A stretch of 15,283 nucleotides of DNA from an uncultured Bacteroidia bacterium. Its GTDB lineage: Bacteria > Bacteroidota > Bacteroidia > Bacteroidales > UBA932. The stretch covers positions 1 to 15,283 of the forward strand of contig CACYEB010000068.1 of the NCBI GenBank assembly GCA_902773305.1, in the 5' to 3' direction. Numbering within the stretch: position 1 is the stretch's first letter; every line of letters starts with the position of its first letter. Shown here one piece after another: positions 1 through 6,602 of the stretch. The position numbers and the translations under genes were made by a program. The notes below the pieces were generated by a model. The model did no database searches. It saw only the letters and a list, made by a program, of their open reading frames with translations, and was not told the DNA's origin.

Positions 1-82
1 ATATCGTTGCTACAATATTCCTGCTTGTACTTTTGTCTTCCAATAATTCAATCAACTTCCCCCCTCCTTCCGAAAGGGACTG

Positions 83-113
83 CAAAGGTAGCAATCTTTT
101 GCAATCGCACAAA
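83..113 (-). promoter_or_regulatory. Consensus Bacteroidetes promoter firing leftward out of the window
   Basis: Read on the minus strand, TTTG (113-110) is followed by exactly 19 bases and then TACCTTTG (90-83). This is a perfect match to the Bacteroidetes primary-sigma consensus TTTG-N19-TAnnTTTG. Transcription would start near 76-79 and run toward position 1. No in-frame ATG leading to an ORF is seen in the remaining 75-80 bases, so the gene served lies outside the window and has a leader of at least that length. The leader includes a purine-rich GGAAGGAGGGGGG stretch. Confidence 0.75.
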
Positions 114-123
114 TTTTTTTGAT

Positions 124-131
124 TATTTTCG
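124..131 (+). promoter_or_regulatory. Possible -7 element for the CHR transporter pair
   Basis: TATTTTCG at 124-131 resembles TAnnTTTG with one mismatch and lies 25 bases before the first CHR start codon. No good -33 element sits at the standard 19-base spacing; the nearest TTTG (98-101) is 22 bases away, inside the leftward promoter. The call is weak. Confidence 0.3.
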
Positions 132-144
132 CAACTTGATTGAC

Positions 145-150
145 AGGAAG
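145..150 (+). promoter_or_regulatory. Ribosome binding site of first CHR gene
   Basis: AGGAAG lies six bases before the ATG at 157. It supports that start over the longer open frame reaching back to position 7, whose extra N-terminal residues look like translated promoter DNA. Confidence 0.6.
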
Positions 151-156
151 CATCCT

Positions 157-699
157 ATGAAGAGTTACTGGAATCTTTTTTGGACCTTCGTGAAGGTAAG
201 CTCCTTTACCATAGGGGGCGGGATGGCTATGGTAGCCGTGGTCCGGGATATTCTGGTGACCAAGCGCAAGTGGATGACCGACGACGAGTTTATGGACATT
301 CTGGCTATCTCCCAGACCTTGCCTGGCCTTATGGCCGTGAATACTGCAATATTCATAGGATACCGCCTTTCGGGCACAAAAGGGAGCATCGTGGCCACGC
401 TGGGCAGCGTGCTGCCGCCGTTCGTAATAATCCTGGCAATTGCTATGATCTTTACCGGTTATAAGGATGACCCGGTGGTAGAGGCAATTTTCAAAGGTAT
501 CCGCCCGGCCGTGGTGGCTCTGATTGCTGTGCCTACCATCAAGATGGCCCTTCGTCAGAAGTGGAACTGGATATACGGAATTCTGGCGGTATCGACTATG
601 GCACTGATAGCCTTCCTCAAAGTTTCGCCGGTGTATATTATTCTGGTTGTGGGAGTCGTTGCCGCGGCAGTGGCCAAATACAGGGAGGGTCGCGGATGA
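157..699 (+). CDS. chrA: CHR-family (chromate transporter) protein, N-terminal half-type subunit
   Basis: This is a 180-residue inner-membrane protein of the CHR (ChrA) superfamily, in the short form that holds one CHR domain and works with a second short partner. Visible marks are the FTIGGG signature near residues 17-22, the Q-T-L-P-G-L-MAVNTA-IGYR segment around 53-70, and hydrophobic segments near 77-100, 115-130, 138-154 and 158-173. Characterised ChrA proteins export chromate, but the natural substrate of short pairs in anaerobic Bacteroidales is not established, so chromate export is only a family-based label. The ATG at 157 has an AGGAAG ribosome site and begins at the usual family N-terminus. 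Its TGA stop overlaps the ATG of the next gene (ATGA at 696-699), which implies translational coupling of the two halves. Confidence 0.9.
   Translation: MKSYWNLFWTFVKVSSFTIGGGMAMVAVVRDILVTKRKWMTDDEFMDILAISQTLPGLMAVNTAIFIGYRLSGTKGSIVATLGSVLPPFVIILAIAMIFTGYKDDPVVEAIFKGIRPAVVALIAVPTIKMALRQKWNWIYGILAVSTMALIAFLKVSPVYIILVVGVVAAAVAKYREGRG
683..688 (+). promoter_or_regulatory. Ribosome binding site of second CHR gene
   Basis: GGGAGG lies seven bases before the overlapping ATG at 696, inside the end of the first CHR gene. It fixes the start of the second subunit and supports coupled translation. Confidence 0.55.
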
Positions 700-1250
700 T
701 ATTCTTTGAGCTCTTTTACACATTTTTCTTCATCGGGCTGTTCACCATCGGCGGGGGCTATGCGATGCTGACGCTCATACAGCACCAGGTGGTGACCGTC
801 CACGGCTGGATAAGTGCCGAAGCCTTTACCGACATAGTCGCGGTAAGCCAGATGACACCCGGTCCCATCGGAATCAACAGTGCAACGTATATCGGCTACA
901 GCGTAATTGAGGCGATGGGATATTCTCCCGTCGCGTGCATCGCGGGCTCTATGCTGGCTACCAGTGCTGTGGTGCTGCCGTCATTTTTAATAACCTACTG
1001 GATTTGCCGCGTGTATTCGCGCCTGAAGCAGAACCGGGTTTTTGGCGGTGTCCTGAAAAGTTTCAAGCCGCTGGTCATCGGTCTGCTGGGGGCGGCGACG
1101 CTGGTGCTGATAACTCCCGCGACCTTCCCCGATTATATCAGCTGGATCATCTTTGCCGCAGCATTCGCAATCACAATGTGGGGCCGGGTAAGCCCGATTC
1201 CCGTAATAGTGCTTGCCGGAGCGGCGGGATATCTGATTTATTGTACTTAA
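696..1250 (+). CDS. chrA: CHR-family (chromate transporter) protein, second half-type subunit
   Basis: This is the second 184-residue CHR-domain protein, partner of the gene it overlaps by four bases. It repeats the family signatures: FTIGGGYAM near residues 16-24, and MTPGPIGINSATYIGY near 53-68, which is the more canonical form of the motif. Hydrophobic segments fall near 6-28, 79-105, 124-141, 148-162 and 167-182. Long ChrA proteins have two homologous halves with opposite membrane topology; a split pair is expected to form a heterodimer giving the same fold. The start at 696 is preferred to an upstream start at 561, which would run through the first gene. A separate promoter follows the gene, so the pair need not be cotranscribed with the downstream run. 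The transported ion cannot be told from sequence. Confidence 0.9.
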   Translation: MIFFELFYTFFFIGLFTIGGGYAMLTLIQHQVVTVHGWISAEAFTDIVAVSQMTPGPIGINSATYIGYSVIEAMGYSPVACIAGSMLATSAVVLPSFLITYWICRVYSRLKQNRVFGGVLKSFKPLVIGLLGAATLVLITPATFPDYISWIIFAAAFAITMWGRVSPIPVIVLAGAAGYLIYCT

Positions 1251-1270
1251 GCAAAAACTCATTATCTTCG
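1241..1270 (+). promoter_or_regulatory. Promoter of the GH3/partner-switch gene run
   Basis: ATTG (1240-1243), 19 bases, then TATCTTCG (1263-1270) matches TTTG-N19-TAnnTTTG with one mismatch in each element. It begins inside the last codons of the second CHR gene. Transcription would start near 1275, leaving a leader of roughly 18 bases before the ATG at 1293. Confidence 0.55.
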
Positions 1271-1292
1271 CATAATCGTGTACGAAAGGAAG

Positions 1293-2822
1293 ATGGATCT
1301 GATAACCCCGCTTGTCCGTTTGTTCCTGCACTATAGGGTGCGGGCGGTGAACCGTTATGCAACAGAGGGTGAGAAGATCCAGCGCCGCACGCTGAAGATG
1401 CTTGTAGAAAGGGGAGTGCATACCGATTGGGGCAGGCGTCACGGCTACGGCTCTATCAAAGGTTACAGTGATTTCGCAACTTCGGTGCCCCTGACCGACT
1501 ATGGTGTGCTGAAAGATGATATCCACCGGATGATGGAGGGCGAAAAGAACGTGCTCTGGCCGGGGAGGGTGAAATACTTTGCAACCTCCAGCGGTACCAC
1601 CAGCGACAACATCAAGTTCATCCCGGTTTCAAGACGCGGACTCAGGCGCTGCCATATGATGGGCGGCCGTGATGTCACCGCAAGCTATTTGGATTCAAAC
1701 AGGAGTTCCAGGATAGCAAAGGGCTATTCCCTGATCCTTTCGGGAAATTTCAATCCCAAGTATACCACCGACAAAGCCATGGTCGGAGACGTGAGCGCCA
1801 TAATGACCGCCTCCATATCGCCTTTCATGCGGCGGCTGATGCACATAACGCCCCCGGTCAAGACGGCGCAGATCAAGGATATTTACAAGAAATACGATGC
1901 GATAGGGGACATAATATCCAAGAAGAACCTGGTTTCCTTTTCCGGCACTCCGGACTGGAATCTGGTGCTGATTAAACGCACCATGGAGCGTTTCGGGGCT
2001 GAAACCGCTGAGGAAATGTGGCCGAATATGGAGATGTTCGCCCACGGCGGGATGAGTTTCCTCCCCTACGAGCCGATTTTCAACGCCTTGTTCCCCACTC
2101 GGAAAGTACGGTATATAGACACTTATAATGCATCGGAAGGCTTCTTCGGGGTGCAGACCGATCCCGAAGACAGCGCAATGACGCTGATGCTGGACTATGA
2201 GGTTTTCTATGAATTCATCCCTATGAGTATCTACGGCAGGCGGGATGCCAAGGCTGTCCCGCTCTGGGAGACCGAGCCCGGGGTGGAATATGCCGTGATA
2301 ATATCTACATCTTCGGGTCTATGGCGCTATGATATAGGCGATGTCATAAAGTTTACAGGCAAGAACCCGTACCGGTTTGTGATTGTTGGCCGTACGCATC
2401 AATATATCAATATATGGGGAGAAGACTTGTCGATACAGCAGGCTGAGAAGGCGCTGGCAGACACCTGCGCCGAGACCGGTGCATCGGTGCTGGAGTTTAC
2501 TGTGGCACCGTTTGTCGATGAAAAAACCGGCGGTGGCTATCATCAGTGGCTTGTGGAGTTTGAGAAACGTCCGCCGTCCCTGGCAGATTTTGCGATGATA
2601 CTGGAGCAAAGGCTTCGCGAAGACGACCACGACTATGAACACTTCAGCGTTGCATCGGGCGGCATTATGGAGCCTCTGGAAATCGTTGAAGCCCGTCCGG
2701 GTCTTTTCTATGACTGGCTGGAATCCAAGAACAAGTTAGGCGGCCAGCACAAGGTCCTCCGTTTGTGCAACAACCGCAAGAATATGGACGAGTTGTTGAA
2801 ACTGAACCGAAACAAAGAATAA
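1293..2822 (+). CDS. GH3-family acyl-acid adenylating protein
   Basis: This 509-residue protein is about the usual length for bacterial GH3 (auxin-responsive promoter) family members. Plant GH3 enzymes adenylate acyl acids such as indoleacetate or jasmonate and join them to amino acids; the bacterial substrates are largely unknown. Adenylate-forming motifs are visible: TSSGTTSD near residues 98-105 (ATP phosphate loop), YNASEGFFG near 278-286, and RYDIGD at 345-350. The C-terminal lid contains INIWGEDLS, and GGQHKVLRL near the end is typical of bacterial members. There is no signal peptide, so the protein is cytoplasmic. The start at 1293 has AAAGGAAG just before it and matches the family N-terminus; a GTG at 1278 would add five residues and cannot be excluded. 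It is first of four closely spaced genes, 14 bases before the sensor phosphatase. Confidence 0.88.
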   Translation: MDLITPLVRLFLHYRVRAVNRYATEGEKIQRRTLKMLVERGVHTDWGRRHGYGSIKGYSDFATSVPLTDYGVLKDDIHRMMEGEKNVLWPGRVKYFATSSGTTSDNIKFIPVSRRGLRRCHMMGGRDVTASYLDSNRSSRIAKGYSLILSGNFNPKYTTDKAMVGDVSAIMTASISPFMRRLMHITPPVKTAQIKDIYKKYDAIGDIISKKNLVSFSGTPDWNLVLIKRTMERFGAETAEEMWPNMEMFAHGGMSFLPYEPIFNALFPTRKVRYIDTYNASEGFFGVQTDPEDSAMTLMLDYEVFYEFIPMSIYGRRDAKAVPLWETEPGVEYAVIISTSSGLWRYDIGDVIKFTGKNPYRFVIVGRTHQYINIWGEDLSIQQAEKALADTCAETGASVLEFTVAPFVDEKTGGGYHQWLVEFEKRPPSLADFAMILEQRLREDDHDYEHFSVASGGIMEPLEIVEARPGLFYDWLESKNKLGGQHKVLRLCNNRKNMDELLKLNRNKE

Positions 2823-2836
2823 TCCCGCTTCCGGCA

Positions 2837-5029
2837 ATGAAGAACAGAGTAACCAAAAAGTCCGCAATAAACTGGAGAAGCGCCCTTTCCGGCTTCATGC
2901 TCATTTTTGTGGCTGCCGCTACCCTGATAGCAACCTCCCTCATACAGTACTTTTTTTCCCAGAAAGGAATCCGCGACGAAGCTACGGCGCGGGCGCAGAG
3001 TCAGCTTGAGTCGGCCGAAGCCAAAATAACGTACATCGTAAACCAGGCCGAGTCCGCCGTGCGGAACAGCGTCTGGATCGCACGTTTCTGCCTGGCCTAT
3101 CCCGACAGCCTCAACCTTGTGGCATCCCGTCTTGTAAGGGACAATCCTGAAGTTACGGGTTCCACAGTAGCGATGGTTCCCGGTTATTACAAGAAGCGCC
3201 CCCTGTTCGCCCCTTATGTTTTCCGCGCTGACAGCGGTGCTCTGGTTTTGAAGTCCCTGGCCACGAAAGAATATGATTATCCTTCGCAGGAGTGGTTTAC
3301 GATGCCTCTGGAAACCGGTGCCGGATATTGGTCGGAACCGTACGTGGATGTAGGAGGGGGTGAGATGCTTATGACGACCTATTCGATGCCCATAACCAAC
3401 AAGTCGGGCAAGAATGCTGCCGTCATTACTGCAGACATCTCCCTGGACTGGCTCACCGACCTGGTCGGGAAGCTCGATGTATATCCCCACGCCTTCAGCA
3501 TAGTCGTGAGCCGGAAGGGGATGATAATGGTCTCTCCGGTTCAGGAACTGGTTATGACGATGACGGTGGCGGAGGCGATAGAGACTATGGACGATACTGA
3601 GACGCTGCGCGAGATCGGCAGGGCGATGATGAGCGGAGAAACCGGCGAAGCGACCGTGGTGCAGAAAGGTGTGGCCAACAGGGTTTTCTATGCTCCCATC
3701 GAGTGTACAGGATGGTCAATGGCCATAGTCGTTCCCGAAAAAGAGATTTTTACGGGTTTGCGCAGGGTCGAGTGGGTGGTAAGGCTGCTTCAGGCGCTGG
3801 GTATCCTGCTGTTGACCATAATACTGGTGGCAGCCGCCCGTAACCAGAGGAAGGCGCTTAAACTCTCCCGTCAGAAAGAGCGGATCGAGGGAGAACTGAA
3901 GATTGCCAGGGATATACAGATGGCAATGGTACCCAAGACATTCCCGCCGTTCCCCGACCGGGATGACATTGATATGTCCGCCACCATAATCCCGGCAAAG
4001 GAGGTGGGCGGCGATTTATATGATTTCTATATCCGCGACGAGAAACTTTTCTTCTGCGTAGGCGACGTATCGGGCAAGGGAATTCCCGCATCTTTGGTGA
4101 TGGCTGTGACCCGCAGCCTTTTCCGTGCTGTCTCGGCCCACGAGAAGAGCCCCCGGAAGATAGTAGAGAGTATGAACGTAAGTATGTCGGAAACCAATGA
4201 GAGCAATATGTTCGTAACCTTCTTCTGCGGAGTCCTCGATATGAAAACCGGCCATCTGCGCTATTGCAACGCTGGCCACAATGCCCCGATGGTTCTCACC
4301 GACCATATTTACCGTCTGCCTGTACAGCCCAACCTTCCGCTGGGCATAATGAAGGATATGCATTTCGTGGAGCAGGAGACTGATTTCAATTACGACGATG
4401 CCATTTTCCTATATACCGACGGTCTCACGGAGGCTGAAAACCAGTCGCACGAGCTATTCGGAGAGGAGCGGATGGAGGAGGTGCTGCACGGCCGCAAAGA
4501 TGCCGAGGGTCATCTGGAAGCCATGAATGAGGCAGTCTCGCGATTCGTTGGCGGCACCGCCCGAAGCGACGATCTCACGATGCTGTTTATCCATTATCTT
4601 AATGATAATATAGAGCGTCAGAAAGAGAAACATCTGCATTTATATAACGACATCAGCCAAATCGGTCTCCTGGCAGATTTTGTGCAATCCGTCGTTGAGG
4701 GCAGTAAACTGGGACAGGATGTCATAATGAGTATTAACCTTGCCTTGGAAGAGGCGGTGACGAATGCCGTGCTTTATGCATATCCGCAGGGGACGAGGGG
4801 CGAGATAGAGATAGAGGCGGCGATGCGTGACGATGAACTGGAATTCGTCCTCACCGATTCCGGCAAGCCGTTTGACCCTACCGCCGTCCCCGAGGCGGAT
4901 ACCACCCTTGGAGTGGAGGACCGCAAGATAGGCGGTCTGGGCATCTTCCTGGTGCGTAAGATTATGGATAATGTGCGCTACGAGCGCAAAAACGGCAGGA
5001 ATATATTAACGATGAATAAAAAAATATAA
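2837..5029 (+). CDS. Membrane sensor with PP2C/SpoIIE-type phosphatase and RsbW-like kinase domains
   Basis: This 730-residue signalling protein has two membrane helices (about 17-39 and 314-334) around an extracytoplasmic region with a double-Cache look (Y148-P-S-Q-E-W153, then GYWSEPYVD near 163-171). A helical linker (335-365) leads to a PP2C/SpoIIE domain (about 380-588). Its metal-binding acids are present: D393 in GGDLYD, D410 in GDVSGKG, D528 in YTDG, and the D578-D579 pair. The last domain (about 600-728) is a GHKL serine kinase like RsbW: LALEEAVTNAV carries E639 and N643, followed by DSGKPFDP (673-680) and GGLGIF (699-704). The protein should dephosphorylate and phosphorylate a STAS antagonist, and such a gene begins two bases after its stop. 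No HAMP domain is clear between TM2 and the phosphatase. The ATG at 2837 lacks a good ribosome site; an upstream GTG at 2765 lies inside the GH3 gene and is less likely. Confidence 0.9.
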   Translation: MKNRVTKKSAINWRSALSGFMLIFVAAATLIATSLIQYFFSQKGIRDEATARAQSQLESAEAKITYIVNQAESAVRNSVWIARFCLAYPDSLNLVASRLVRDNPEVTGSTVAMVPGYYKKRPLFAPYVFRADSGALVLKSLATKEYDYPSQEWFTMPLETGAGYWSEPYVDVGGGEMLMTTYSMPITNKSGKNAAVITADISLDWLTDLVGKLDVYPHAFSIVVSRKGMIMVSPVQELVMTMTVAEAIETMDDTETLREIGRAMMSGETGEATVVQKGVANRVFYAPIECTGWSMAIVVPEKEIFTGLRRVEWVVRLLQALGILLLTIILVAAARNQRKALKLSRQKERIEGELKIARDIQMAMVPKTFPPFPDRDDIDMSATIIPAKEVGGDLYDFYIRDEKLFFCVGDVSGKGIPASLVMAVTRSLFRAVSAHEKSPRKIVESMNVSMSETNESNMFVTFFCGVLDMKTGHLRYCNAGHNAPMVLTDHIYRLPVQPNLPLGIMKDMHFVEQETDFNYDDAIFLYTDGLTEAENQSHELFGEERMEEVLHGRKDAEGHLEAMNEAVSRFVGGTARSDDLTMLFIHYLNDNIERQKEKHLHLYNDISQIGLLADFVQSVVEGSKLGQDVIMSINLALEEAVTNAVLYAYPQGTRGEIEIEAAMRDDELEFVLTDSGKPFDPTAVPEADTTLGVEDRKIGGLGIFLVRKIMDNVRYERKNGRNILTMNKKI

Positions 5030-5031
5030 AG

Positions 5032-5334
5032 ATGGAAGTCAGCATTACCAGGCAAGGCAAGACAACCACAGTAGAGTTTGTCGGCCGTTTGGATACACCG
5101 GCCTCTGCGGAGGTCAGTGCGGCGTTGAGTCCGGTCATAGAAGATGCCTCCGGCACAATCATCCTCGACTGCTCCCGGATGACCTATATTTCGTCTTCGG
5201 GTCTGAGGATATTCCTTACGGTGCGCAAGGCAGCTGCCTCCAAAGGGGGCAGCGTGGTTGTCAAGGACATCAACTCCGACATACGCAACGTATTTATGAT
5301 GACCGGATTTCTGAATCTTTTCGAAATCCGCTGA
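5032..5334 (+). CDS. STAS-domain anti-sigma-factor antagonist (RsbV/SpoIIAA-like)
   Basis: This 100-residue cytoplasmic protein is a single STAS domain of the usual length. The hallmark is YISSSGLRIFL at residues 52-62: by comparison with the SpoIIAA DSSGL motif, Ser55 is the expected phosphorylation site, with Ser54 where an acid is usual. The N-terminal GRLDTPAS and central ILDCSRM strands are typical. In characterised systems the unphosphorylated STAS protein binds the RsbW-type kinase and releases its other partner; phosphorylation blocks this and PP2C phosphatase restores it. Both expected enzymes are fused in the protein encoded two bases upstream. No sigma factor is nearby, so the output may be a sigma factor elsewhere or a different target. 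Three bases separate it from the next gene, so cotranscription is near certain. Confidence 0.92.
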   Translation: MEVSITRQGKTTTVEFVGRLDTPASAEVSAALSPVIEDASGTIILDCSRMTYISSSGLRIFLTVRKAAASKGGSVVVKDINSDIRNVFMMTGFLNLFEIR

Positions 5335-5337
5335 CAG

Positions 5338-6171
5338 ATGGAAGCGCGACGGATATCCCTCGATGATTTTGTCTTGTCGGGGGGAGGTGCGAACGGTGAG
5401 AGCTACGACAGCAAAAGCAATCCGTCCGTTATGCTCAAGTTGTATCATCCCGGCAAGATAGATCAGCCGTTAAGCGAGATGATGCTCTCCCGCAAGGTGT
5501 TTCAGATGGGGATTCCCACTCCCGAACCGGGAGAATATGTGGTGACCGAAGACGGCCGCTACGGCATCCTTTTCAAGAGGATTGCAGGCAAAAAGTCGTT
5601 CTCCCGCGCGACCGGAGAGAATCCCGAAGATGTCCGCAGGTATGCTGCAGAATTTGCCGGGATGTGCCTCAAACTTCACTCTACGCACGTTGACCGCTCG
5701 CAGTTCGAGAATGTAAAAGACCGGTACCTGCGCCTGTTGGAGCAGAATCCTTTCTTTACGGCCACCGAAAAGGACAAACTGCTCCGGTTCATTGAAGATG
5801 TCCCGGACGAGGATACTGCGATTCACGGTGATTTGCAGTTTTCAAATGCGATTTTTGCAGGCGGAAAGAGTTACTTCATAGATCTGGGCGATTTCTGCTA
5901 TGGAAACCACCTGTTCGACGTGGGGATGGTGTATCTCTGCTGCAATCTATCTCCTGCGGATTTCATCGAAAAGGAATTCCATATGAGCAAGGCCACCGCC
6001 GTGGAATTCTGGAAGTGGTTTGCCCCTGCCTATTTCGGAGCGGATGTCCCGCTGGCAGAGATAGAAGAGCAAATCCGGCCCTATGCGGGGCTAAAGACAC
6101 TCATAGTGGAGCGAGATGCCGGATGTCCGATGCCGCAGTTCCGGGCGGCGCTTGAGACAATCCTTGGCTAA
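5338..6171 (+). CDS. APH-fold phosphotransferase-like protein (resembles the TIGR02172 family)
   Basis: This 277-residue cytoplasmic protein has the aminoglycoside-phosphotransferase/choline-kinase fold. Lys34 in VMLKLY is the likely ATP lysine. IHGDLQFSN (162-170) supplies the catalytic Asp165 and Asn170, and FIDLGD (180-185) supplies the metal-binding Asp182. These match the Brenner-type HGDxxxxN and IDxGD motifs. From memory, the whole protein looks like TIGR02172, a family first noted as paralogs in Fibrobacter succinogenes and distantly related to PF01636. The substrate is unknown, and nothing indicates antibiotic resistance in particular. It starts three bases after the STAS gene and ends the four-gene run, so it probably acts with or is controlled alongside the partner-switch module. 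Its TAA overlaps the stop of the convergent gene by a shared CTAA. Confidence 0.82.
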   Translation: MEARRISLDDFVLSGGGANGESYDSKSNPSVMLKLYHPGKIDQPLSEMMLSRKVFQMGIPTPEPGEYVVTEDGRYGILFKRIAGKKSFSRATGENPEDVRRYAAEFAGMCLKLHSTHVDRSQFENVKDRYLRLLEQNPFFTATEKDKLLRFIEDVPDEDTAIHGDLQFSNAIFAGGKSYFIDLGDFCYGNHLFDVGMVYLCCNLSPADFIEKEFHMSKATAVEFWKWFAPAYFGADVPLAEIEEQIRPYAGLKTLIVERDAGCPMPQFRAALETILG

Positions 6172-6602
6172 AGGGAATAGTCCCCTTCTGAAATAATGGG
6201 AATTGTGTTGTTAGGTGTCGTAACCGGCGAGACGGAGACGATGCTGTCCACCACATAGCGCTGCATTCCGCGCCAGGGAAGGGCTCCGTTGTACTCTTTG
6301 TAATGCAGTTCGACCTGCTTGCCGCTGCAGCGCATCAGGGAGTCGGCCACCGCTTTCTTCACCACCGAAAAGTTGAATTCGTTGGACTGGATGCTGCCGC
6401 CTCCGCGGGCGCCTTTGAATCCCGTCTGGATCAGACGGCCTTCGTAGGTCTTCCAGACCCATCCTTTATACACGATCTGGTTGAGTTCGCCGGCCTTGAC
6501 GCCGGAACCGAACACAAAGTAAAACTTGAAGTATATGAAGATAGCAGCAGCTACCACCAATACGATAGACAGGGTCGTGATTATTTTGCCGCCAAGTTTC
6601 AT
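6168..6602 (-). CDS. Small membrane-anchored protein, Bacteroidales family of unknown function
   Basis: This 144-residue protein has one N-terminal membrane helix (about residues 8-30) and a C-terminal domain that would face the periplasm. The segment YKGWVWKTYEGRLIQTGFKG, SNEFNFSV, VELHYKEY and ALPWRGMQRYVVD recall a conserved Bacteroidales family that is often annotated as 6-phosphogluconate dehydrogenase. There is no NAD-binding motif and the protein is far too short, so that label is misleading. Its ATG overlaps the stop of the upstream lipoprotein gene (ATGA), so the two are very likely translated together. It ends tail to tail with the APH-like gene, sharing four bases. I do not know its function. 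Confidence 0.8.
   Translation of the reverse strand: MKLGGKIITTLSIVLVVAAAIFIYFKFYFVFGSGVKAGELNQIVYKGWVWKTYEGRLIQTGFKGARGGGSIQSNEFNFSVVKKAVADSLMRCSGKQVELHYKEYNGALPWRGMQRYVVDSIVSVSPVTTPNNTIPIISEGDYSL

Noticed and set aside
7..156. N-terminal extension of the first CHR gene back to position 7
   Set aside because: The extra 50 residues translate promoter DNA, and the ATG at 157 has an AGGAAG ribosome site and the family N-terminus.
2765..2836. GTG at 2765 as start of the sensor gene
   Set aside because: It would lie within the GH3 coding region and add 24 residues without membrane or domain features; the ATG at 2837 is simpler.
2708..3490. 260-residue open frame on the minus strand
   Set aside because: It is antisense to the GH3 and sensor genes, shows no domain features and crosses two real genes.
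5338..6171. Aminoglycoside resistance gene
   Set aside because: The active-site motifs are shared by the whole APH/choline kinase fold, and the context is signalling, with no mobile element nearby.
6168..6602. 6-phosphogluconate dehydrogenase
   Set aside because: The protein is only 144 residues, has an N-terminal membrane helix and lacks any nucleotide-binding motif.
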